The notes under the pieces were generated by a model. It did no database searches, was not told the origin of the DNA, and saw only the letters and a list, made by a program, of their open reading frames with translations. This document shows positions 47,563 to 57,360 of a stretch of 60,000 bases of DNA, piece by piece. Each line of letters starts with the position of its first letter. Position 1 is the stretch's first letter. The position numbers were made by a program, and so were the translations under genes. The DNA is from Bugula neritina (lineage: Eukaryota > Bryozoa > Gymnolaemata > Cheilostomatida > Bugulidae), in NCBI GenBank assembly GCA_964035545.1, contig OZ037766.1:11047722-11107721 (forward strand), in the 5' to 3' direction.

Positions 47563-48848
47563 GGGGTAACGGGACACAACGGTCCTAGGGGTACAAAAAG
47601 CCGGTCAAATTGTGAGAGAAATTATTGACTTAGAGTTGTGATATTTTTTAATAAAAAGGTATTGACATAATTTTTCAGCTATTGTATTCTCAACACTTGT
47701 TGAAGAGGCGAGTCAAAAACTGTTTTTATCTACTTTTTGTAAATTTTTTAAGATGTCGTTAAAGCTTTATAACTTTTTACACTCAAAGGTAAAAAGCCTA
47801 GATTTTACTGATATTGTTGCCATTGCTTGTCTCTACATTGCTTAACTAGTATAACAGCAAACTCCAAAATAAATTTTCCTTGAGACACATTTAATTTCAA
47901 CTTGGCCACACGGGCACAATGGGCATCCTGATCCTTGCAACCTGATCACTGTTATTAGTTTGTTTGCCCAAAAAGTTAGATGAAATGTTAATAAAATCTA
48001 TAGATATAGCCATTTCTGACCTTTTTGTAAAGTATCAAAGACATCATGGTATAACTACCAAACTAGAAGGTGAAGCTCCCCCAATAGGCCTATTTACATT
48101 TGGTGAGGTTAGAGCTTTGCCATTTTATACATCATACAAAACACTTTGCTGTTGCTACTAATGGATAGTCATGATATTCATTATACATAATATCATTGAG
48201 GCAATATACATCTTTTTGACTAAAATAAATTGCGATTTGCTCATTTCCTTCCCCTTCTCTTCCTTCCATACTCAAGTCACAAACCTCAGCCATGCACCTT
48301 AGCTACAGTTCATAGAAAAAAGTCCACTCGGAATTTTGTAGTACATGTTACTAAAGTTTTTTCTGATGAAATTGTTCTTGTGAAGTGAAAATAGAAAAAA
48401 CATTTTTAGTTCTCAACAGTAATGAAAATGGTGCCATAGAAATGAGTGATGTGCATTTGATTTTGCCTCCCCTTGTTATCAGTGGTGGTACAAACTGCAC
48501 AGCTAAAACATGATTTTTGCTGTAGATCTGAAAGAGTATTTTTATTTATTTGTGTATATTAATTCAATTAAGATTAGATGCAACCAAATCAACAAAGTTT
48601 CAATTTATTTGTTGTGTCCCACCCAGTGGTCCATTGCACCCTCGTAGGGGGGGCACAATGGGCCAATTTTTTCGTCATGAAAATTTCATTATTCTGAAAG
48701 TTGTGAGAGAGATAGCAACAGCACACTAATACCTGTAATAAACAAAAGATGCAGCATTTAGACTGGAGATTATTAAACTAGTAACTTGAAAAACAGACGA
48801 ATGAGAGCAAAAAACTCGAAAATCAGCCCGGTGTGCCCCCCCCACCCC
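47563..48848. mobile_element. DNA transposon remnant with TA duplication
   Basis: The left end GGGGTAACGGGACACAAC and the reverse-complemented right end GGGGTGGGGGGGGCACACC are similar and are flanked by TA (47561-47562, 48849-48850), as in Tc1/mariner-pogo elements. Internal words GGGCACAATGGGC occur twice, near 47912 and, as GGGGCACAATGGGCC, near 48650. A 65-codon open stretch at 47964-48161 ('FVKYQRHHG', 'PIGLFTFGEVRALPF') may be a transposase relic. Superfamily uncertain. Confidence 0.45.
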
Positions 48849-48850
48849 TA

Positions 48851-51680
48851 CTTACTATTTATTTGAAACCCATCACAATCATGAAATTAATTAACCGATC
48901 ATCATGCTATAAAACAGCTGCAGCATGAAAAATACATTTCTTTTAAAAATTAAAATAAAGGAACTGATGTTTTCATAAATATTCATATGTGAAAATCAAA
49001 AAGCACTAACTCGTAAATCTGTCTTTTACTGTGGCTAAAGCCACCAACGGGTATATTTTATGTAATAGTCAATGCATCTTCTCAAAGGTAGTAACTTGTC
49101 GAGATGTAGAAGTGAAATGTAGGGAGAGTATATCCTATAATATACAGCTTTTATTTTTGTAGAACAGCGTGAAAGCAGGATGCTCAGCCATGCATCAATT
49201 GCCACTTTTTTTGTTTAAGGAGAATTTATTCATGCCAATGGCATTCTTTAAAGACTGAAAAGCCTTTTACATGTGGCAACCTTTTAGCTACGATCAATAT
49301 TTTATTACCATTATGTTAGATTCATGTAAACTATATTGCCTACTAATTTTCGCCAGGTTACCCTAGTAAGGTAATTTGTATACACCTGTATATCATTATA
49401 TTAACCAACTATTAAAGTAAAAAGAAACAGATTTCGATTTTATGACCAGGTACAGCCAAATTCTAGGTCCAGAATTTTGCCAACTAGGCATGTTATCTTT
49501 AGTTTAGTGTTTCGATTTAGAAACATTATTGTTTTATTTCATAGCCAGACAATTCATTTTGCCAAAATTCAACCATTACAAAAAACTGCAACTCCGCAGT
49601 GTCTTTTTTACGGCCAGGTATTTTATTTGAAGTAACTATTACTTTCAAAGTGAACTGGTATGTACCTCAATACAGAAAAGAACTTGTAGTGAAGCGATGA
49701 CTTGATAACAATAAGTAAAGAAACTCAGCAACCAAAACCTCCTGTTAGTCTGTAGCTGGTACAGTGAAGTGCATTTTATACTAGGCCAGAGTAATCAGCT
49801 TCTACCACTTCTTAAAAAGGGGTAGCAACTCTAACATGTAATATCTTATCTTTCAATATACTATAACTGTTAATGATTTTATTATTGCGCATTAGGCAAA
49901 TTTGCCATCAACACATGCATTCTAAATTCTTTTAATATTGTTTGTTAAGTGATTAAATAATAATAAAGTAGCTTAAAAATTAACTTTGGCTTTTAATACG
50001 GTAATTCATAAAATACGTGACAGACTTTACAGTTTATGCATATTTACCCACTTCTCGAGGTCTAGACTCCAGTTGGTTAAGAGCTATCTATGAAGTAACT
50101 GCAGCCACAGTGTAAGAGATTCGCACATAAATTAGAGCCAACGTCAGATCAACTTGAAGACAAAGAAGTCAACTGCGTCATTGGAGAGTCATTTATTAGC
50201 AGGTAATCTAAACGGGACATTTAAATCTGTATAATAGTTTAAGATTGATGCTTAAAATATGCAGCTTAAATGCTGAATTCACAAATCCTTATTTCAAGTA
50301 AACTCACAGCCAGACGCAGGGTATTCAACAAATAAAAGCTTAATAAATCAAAAATCAATTATTTATATATTTACATACTCATCACAGCAATATTCAAAAC
50401 AACTTGCTGAACATTTACAAGCACATATATCTTTTGAAATTATCCAAACAAAGCTTTTAATTAGACCATTGGACGAGCAAGTGCTCACAAATTCAGACTG
50501 GGTTAATAAAATTGAAGTGAAGTTAAAAATTCAAAGCAGAATTTAAGTACATTATTAGTATTTTATAGGCTTTGTTCTTAGCAAGTCAACTCTGCAATGA
50601 TTGTGGTAATTTCACCATTTAGAATACCATACGCATAATAGATAGATCAGTAGTGACTACTATTAGCCTATCGATCTGAAACTGCTTCAATAAAATGTTA
50701 ACTACAAAAATGATTATGCAGAGGAGCCCTAAGAGTCCCTAAGTATTTAAGCTAAAGAATAAAAATAAGCTGGGGAGCAAAACTAGTAAACAGAAAAACT
50801 TGGCTCAATCAATTACAGCTCACCAGTCAAATATTTGCTAATTCTGTAAGCAGTTAAAAGTTGGAAATATAAAACTTTTGTGTATTACCAAAACCTCATC
50901 CTTTACTGAATCTATTAGATATAAAAATAAGCATGAAAAATTTAAATTTTATAAGAGGGTGAAATTGTTCTGTTGAATATATGACGACAATGACACATCA
51001 ATACAGTTTGTTTGAGAGTTTTGCTCTCCTGTATATTATTATGTAGTTTCTAAAGTAAGGATAACTCTGTTAGGGAAATGAGAAAACCCAATGAATCATA
51101 AATATTCAAAAAATGCAAGCAGACCTGTACCATTTTAATTTAACCAAAGCAAATTATTTCAAGCCACCAACCATTAGATTCACCGTTTGATTATATTCTA
51201 AACGGAAAGTTTTCAGTATTTCATTAACAAAAAAAACCTATGTCTTTTCTAGCTGCAACCTTAAATAATTAAAACAACATTAAATATTAAAATTCTGACT
51301 CGTTGCCAGCATGAAAATAAACAAATAGAGCAAAAAAATACACTGAGATTGTAAAAACTGCACAACTGCAAAATATGAAAATAGTCTGTAAATGAAAATA
51401 TCATATTTTCAACTTAGGAGTAAAAAATGTCAAAATTGTGGGTTGACAGCCTAATCAGAGTTGGCATAATTTAACATTTTAGCAACTGCTTTTTCCCAGG
51501 ACTCTTGAAATACGAGATAAGTGTTTTGCGAATTCAATAACTTAATTAAAACTTTCTGTCTACAGCTTAGTTGACAAATTATCCATAAAAAGCTGGCACC
51601 ACTGATTATACCAAGCAATATATAATTTGAGCTACAGTTTAAATGTAATTACTGTATTAATTTATAATATTCAGAAATTT
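48851..51680. other. Gap with no recognised gene
   Basis: AT-rich sequence; no exon with convincing splice sites, RNA gene or repeat boundary was found. Confidence 0.35.
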
Positions 51681-51723
51681 TGCTATAATTATATTCATGC
51701 TGAATATGAATATAATTATAGCA
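51681..51723. repeat. Perfect hairpin, 17-bp arms
   Basis: TGCTATAATTATATTCA and its reverse complement, separated by nine bases. TAATTATAATTA sequence follows immediately. Confidence 0.75.
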
Positions 51724-51846
51724 TAAGTAATTATAATTATCAGCATGAATCATGAGCATTGCATAGCCATATGTTAATATAATACTTAAAGTTATACTAT
51801 TTCTTATAGTTATACTAATACTAGCTTAAAGTTATCTGTTATTGAT

Positions 51847-52263
51847 GAATCCACGACATTTCGAAAATGACAATTGGAAAACACCTATTTGGAAAATGGA
51901 CAATTGAAAAATAGACATTTAGAAAATGGCATTTGGAAAATGAAGAATATTCAACATGGCCTAGTCCAGAGGGAGCGTTTAGTATCTGGTCGGGTTCAAA
52001 AAGCATTTTGTAAATGTGAACAGTTTTAAATTAGAACTACTTGGTAACTAATTCTACTTCCATGATAGCCTAACTGATTCAGCCATTATATTTATTTTTA
52101 AAAGCTAGTTTGAGATTGACCAGATGCCGGACAACCCCTCAGGACCAGACCATGTTGAATACTTTTTATTTTCCAAATGTCTATTTTTCAATTGTCTATT
52201 TTCTAATTGTCCATTTTCCAAATAAGTGTTTTCCAATTGTCATTTTTGAAATGTCGTGTTATC
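51847..52263. mobile_element. Fold-back element with 15-bp subrepeats and 9-bp target duplication
   Basis: 417 bp. Arms of about 110-130 bp are inverted and made of tandem 15-bp units such as GACAATTGGAAAATG and GACATTTAGAAAATG. The outer ends share CACGACATTTC. Perfect 9-bp direct repeats GTTATTGAT flank it (51838-51846, 52264-52272). Nine-bp duplications together with subrepeat-built arms are typical of MULE/Foldback elements. The central part (about 51960-52140) is non-coding. Confidence 0.85.
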
Positions 52264-52558
52264 GTTATTGATAGCTACTGATTTATGGTCTAAGCCTAAG
52301 CCTAGGCCTGGCCAACTCTAAACTCTGGCCTAGGCCAACTCTAAACACTAGACACCAAACTACTGCACTTAAACTTAAAGGGTTAAAGGTCTAACTATAT
52401 TATATCACTCTGACTGCACTCAATAGATGAGTGACCACAAACTGGATACATACTCATACTGCTTCTACTTCCAACAACTTTCTAAGGCCTAGCCAATAGC
52501 CTAGGCCCTAGAGGAATAATTATAATCATAATGAGTTATGAAACAGAGTTCTACTTGG

Positions 52559-52980
52559 TGTTAGTAATAGTAATACTCTTTTTTTAATTATCATTATGAT
52601 TATCATTATTATTACATTATAAACTATGCATATCTAATATAAATATTACTATTACTATTAGATTTAGTAATTTACTATTACTATTACCATTAGTATTAGT
52701 ATCAGATTCTGTATGAGTATGTACTTTTGATCAAACTCGATGTTCAACTTCTACTTAAATTTCATCAACATTAACATGAATATATCAGAGTGAATGTCAA
52801 TGTAATTGTAAATGTCAAATTCAATCAAGTCAATCACTATCCCTATGACATTGACTATGGCAGTGTGATCCCAGTTCTTATTTTAATCTTTTAAAAATTG
52901 CAGAATGAGAATACAATTAGTATTACTATTAGTACTATTAGTATTACTATTACTATACTGAATTACCATAACTGTTAGTA
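52559..52980. repeat. TTAGTA/ATTACT simple-sequence tract
   Basis: Imperfect tandem ATTACT, ATTAGT and AATACT triplets in register, interrupted by unique sequence at about 52725-52900. It forms the left flank of the next element. Confidence 0.6.
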
Positions 52981-53550
52981 TGGTGTCATCCCAGATAGAC
53001 GCTTTCCAGTTACATGCTAGGCTAAATTTCCCACTTAGACGTTTGCACTTGGACGCTTCCCAATTAGACGCTATTTTTTATCTTGGTACAAGATATATTT
53101 TATGTGCAATTTATTTGAATATTATTTAAATATATGTATATTTAAATAAATCACCTATTGAGCACATGAATAAATTTTTTTGATCTGCATTAACATTTTA
53201 ATTTTACATATTTTTTGTTTCTTGTTTGAACAGATATTTTGTTAATGAGTATTCATTAATTAAAGATAATGTTTATTATTAATATATTACTGTTTTTTGT
53301 CCCACAAAAATCTATAAAAATTCGAATATTGTTCCAGATAATTCATGTTAGCTATTATAGCTATTAGCATTTTAGCTATTTAGCAATGAATGCAACAGTT
53401 ATATAGGTGTATATATAGGTATATTATTATATAATTATATGGCACCAAAATAAAAATAGAGTCTAACTGGGAAGCGTCCAAGTGGGAACTGTCTAAGTGG
53501 GAAATTTAGCCTAGCGTCTAACTGGGAAGCGTCTATCTGGGATGAAACCA
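52981..53550. mobile_element. Fold-back element with TAGACGCT subrepeats
   Basis: 570 bp. Arms of about 105 bp begin TGGTGTCATCCCAGATAGAC at the left and TGGTTTCATCCCAGATAGAC reverse-complemented at the right. Each arm is built of units of about 15 bp such as TAGACGCTTCCCAGT and TGGACGCTTCCCAAT. The core is AT-rich and non-coding. TTAGTA abuts both sides (52975-52980, 53551-53556), a possible 6-bp duplication, but the flanks are themselves TTAGTA-rich. Confidence 0.82.
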
Positions 53551-53777
53551 TTAGTATTAGTATTAATTTACAAATACATCAATTATCATTATCATTATGA
53601 CTACAAGTAAAACTTAAACTTTCAGCAACATTAACTAAAATAAAGAGTAATACTAATAGTAATACTAATACTACAGTATATAAAGTATAATTATATTTAT
53701 AATACTTCATAAGTATAACTATAACTATAAGTATTAGGCCTAGTATTGCTATTACTATTAAATTAATACTATTAGTA

Positions 53778-56700
53778 GGGTCATTCCATGACAACTCAGC
53801 AAATGGCTCACGCCTTTGCGTCTCAGATTTTATTCATATTTACATCAAATGGACCTACACATGTCCTGAGTACTATTCTTGAATATTTCTGGCTTGACAC
53901 AAAAACTTTTTGAGAAATAACTACTTTTGTGAGCAAAGGTTGGGAAAAATTTGGAGGAAAATTTTTGATTTCTACTTTTAGATCAATTTATAAACGTCAA
54001 TATTTCGATCATTTTTCTAGACTGAGCCTTAAAATTTGCTGTGTTATTTGATAACACCTATCAATTTGCACTAGTAGTAACACATACTACAGACTGCTGT
54101 GTGTGCATATATGCTAAGCCATTGAATATAAGCAAATTTTTGTACATTTTGAAACATTTTTAATATTCGCCACATCATAAAAGGCGTTTATTTTTATTTT
54201 ACTTCTATAAATTTTTATCCATAAATAATTGATTATGGTAACTTTATACTCCTCAATTTGTGCAATTTTGAAATTAATATTTTCCGAGATATAGACACCC
54301 AAAGTTGAGAAAATGTGAAAATTCGCCCAACTTCACAAAAATGTAACCCAATGTTTGAATACAGTAAAATATATTAAAAAAGCATTTTCTGTAAGGTTAT
54401 TTAGTGTGTTTTGCAGATCTATAAGTTTGAACGTCCTTATATTGTCCAAACTTAACGAAGATCGCACGGAAAAATGGTATGTGTACGAAAATTGACAAAA
54501 TACAATTTTTCAACATAATAGGCTGGGATCATACATTTTTTATTATTCATATTGTTCAAAATATTAAGTAGATACATATATGTTTCCTATATATATTAAA
54601 TGTTCTGAAGATTACAATAAAATCTGATTTGTGTGTAATATTGTAAAAAGTTCTGCCGATTGGCATTGTACGATATTCCTACTTAGTTTCATGTAGCAAT
54701 TGTTGCTTCTGTGAATGCATAGTGTGAAACAGCTGAAGTCTTGCTGGAATCAAGTACATTAAGTAATTGAGGCAAGGGTGGCTTCAAAAAACATGCCCAA
54801 ATATAACACCATGGCCCCGAACACAATAGGCCTAATTAGGTCGATGAGGGGGGTTAATACATGCTGGAAACAATTGTAGTTTTTGAAACAGGCCGTGTAT
54901 AAATATAGCAGAATGGCCCTAACCTCACCCTAATTAGGTCAGTAATTGGCCCCAAGCTAAGTATAATATTTATCATCTTGGAAAAATCTACAACTTTTTC
55001 TTTCAAATGTGGAGAGAATGGTCTTCCAACTTTAGCATCTAGTTCAAACAGAATTCCCTTTGCAGTTTTCTGGCTTGCTGTGCCAGGTAATTGTTTGCTC
55101 CAAATTCTGTGTCTGTTCTATCGATGGTCCAGCTTTCTGGTGCTAATGTCAATAACCGGACCTTCTTTTGTCGCAAGAAAACTCACATTCTTATTGAAAG
55201 AACATAATAATTTGTTCAAATCTTCATGATTACTAGGCTTTATACAGGCATTGGTTGCTTCTGGGTGAAGTTGTTCTTCATCTACACCCAAGACTGTGGC
55301 CACCTTCTCAGTAATGACCTCCTCTACTTGCTTCCGTTTTCTTTGCCAATAGCTCACTTTACTGGATGGGCTGATTTTTACAGCATTTAAGGAAGAAGCT
55401 CCAAATCCCATCATTCGAGTGTTCAGTGTCTGTGCTTCCTTCTCAACTTTAAGAAATGCATCACTTTCAGTTTCCTGAGAGTATTCTGAGAGCTCAGCTT
55501 TTTAAGGCAACTAATGCACAGTTTCTCTCAATTTCTAAAGTTCAAAGTAAAATTAATACCAGAAAAGCCCCAAAAATCAGCCCATCCAGTAGAGTGAACT
55601 ATGGGAAAAGGAAATGAAATCAAATGGAGATCATTACAGAGAAGGTTGCCACAGTTGCAAGTATAGAGAGAGAGGAACTCCACCCAGAAGCAACAAATGC
55701 CTGTATAAAGCCTAGTAATCATAAAGATTTGAACATATTAATATGTTCCTTGATTAAGAAGGTGAAAGTTTCCTCGCGCCTAAAGGTCCAGTTATTGACA
55801 TTGGCACCAGAAGGCTGAACCATTGATGAGGCATTCACAGAATTTAGAGTAAACAATTACCTTGCATGGCAAGCCAGAAGACTGCAAAAGGAGTTTTGTC
55901 TGAACCAGATACTAAAGTTGGAAGACCATTGTTTCCAGTTGTGAAAAAGAGAGTTGTAATTTTTTTAGGATGATGAACATTAAACATGGTATGGGGCCAA
56001 TTACTTGGTTCTCCAACCAGTACTGACAAAATTAGGGTGAGGTTAGAGCCATTCCGCTATATTTAGACACATCAGTTTCAAAAGCCACAACTGTTTCCAG
56101 TCTGTATTAAACATCTCCCTCCTCATTGACTTAATTAGGCCTATTGTGCTCAGGGCCATAGTGTTATATTTGGGCATGTTTTTTGAAGCCACCCTTGCCT
56201 CAGTTACTTAATGTACTTGATTCCAGCAAGACTCCAGCTGTTTCACACCATTCACTCACAGAAATAACAATTGCTACCTGAAACTTGATGGGAAAATCGT
56301 ATATTGCCAATCGGCAGAATTTTTTACAATATTACACACAAATCAGATTTTATTGTAACTTTCAGTAGATTTTCGTACGAATACCATTTTCCCGTGCCAT
56401 TTACGTTAAGTTTAGACAATATAAGAACGTTCAGACTTATGGATCTACAAAATACACTAAATAACCTTACAGAAAATGTTTGTTTGAAAGATTTTGCTGT
56501 ATTCAAACATCGCGTTACATCCTTGTGAAGTTGGGTGAATTTTCACATTTTCTTAACTTTTGGGTGTCTATATCTCGGAAAATATTATTTTCAAAATTAC
56601 ACAAATTGTGGAGTATAAAGTCACCATAGCCAAGTATTTATGGATAAAAATAAAATAAACGCTTGTTATGATGTGGCGAATATTTAGTAAGTAGAAATCA

Positions 56701-56902
56701 CAAATTTTCTTCAAAATGTTTCCCAACTTTTGTTCATAAAACTAAAAGTAGTCACTTCTCAAAAAGTTTTTGTGTCAGGCCAGAAATATTCAAGATAGTA
56801 CTCAGAACATGTGTAGGTCCATTTGGTGCAAATATGACCAAAATCTGAGATGCAAAGGCGTGGGACTTTCTAAAATTTAGTTGATTTGACACGGAATGAC
56901 CC
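53778..56902. mobile_element. 3.1-kb near-palindromic transposon with inverted coding remnants
   Basis: Ends GGGTCATTCCATG and, reverse-complemented, GGGTCATTCCGTG, with AGTA on both sides (53774-53777, 56903-56906). The left arm (to about 55380) and right arm (from about 55565) are diverged reverse complements over more than 1.3 kb, around a spacer of about 180 bp. Both arms carry the same protein remnant reading outward from the centre: minus strand at 55118-55414 and plus strand at 55624-55818, sharing 'ITEKVATV' and 'LHPEATNACIKPSNH'. Further out both arms encode 'NNYLA.QAR.LQ.EF'. I remember similar stretches in uncharacterised transposase-like proteins of invertebrates, but cannot name the superfamily. 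Frames are broken, so neither copy is functional. Confidence 0.75.
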
Positions 56903-57360
56903 AGTATTAATATTATTTATTTATTAGTATCACTAAAAGTAAAACTATAACTATAAGTATAATTATTAACTCAATTACTAATTCTATTAGTAATACTAAT
57001 ACTAATAGTAATACTAATACTAATAGTAATACTAATAGTAATAGTATTATAGTAATAGTATTACTATTAGTATTACCATAGTGATACTGATAGTCTAGTG
57101 CGTACAAGTTGAAGTATTACTATTAGTACTAGTACTTCTACAGTACTAGTAGTAGTACTTACTACTACTAGTACTACTACTACTACTACTAGTATTACTA
57201 TTACAGTGACTGTGAGTATTAGATTTATTTCTAGTTTTAGTTCAACTTCAAGTATAACCATTTACTATTAGTATTACTATTACTGTATTAGTATTAGTAT
57301 TAGTATTAGTATTACTATTAGTAATAGTAATACTATTAGTATTAGTATTAGACTTAGTAC
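56903..57360. repeat. Triplet-register simple DNA
   Basis: A dense tract of ATT/AGT/ACT/AAT triplets with (TAC)n/(TAG)n runs at 57115-57190. It is self-complementary at many offsets. Open frames here encode only Ile/Leu/Val/Thr runs and are artefacts. Confidence 0.7.

Noticed and set aside
47964-48161. Independent 65-aa gene
   Set aside because: Lies inside an inverted-repeat transposon remnant; more likely a transposase relic.
53579-53794. Apparent 71-aa transmembrane protein on the minus strand
   Set aside because: Lies in simple-sequence DNA across the start of the 53778 element; composition artefact.
56913-57261. Hydrophobic Leu/Val/Ile-rich open frames that look like membrane segments
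   Set aside because: Direct products of ATT/AGT/AAT triplet repeats, with no other coding evidence.
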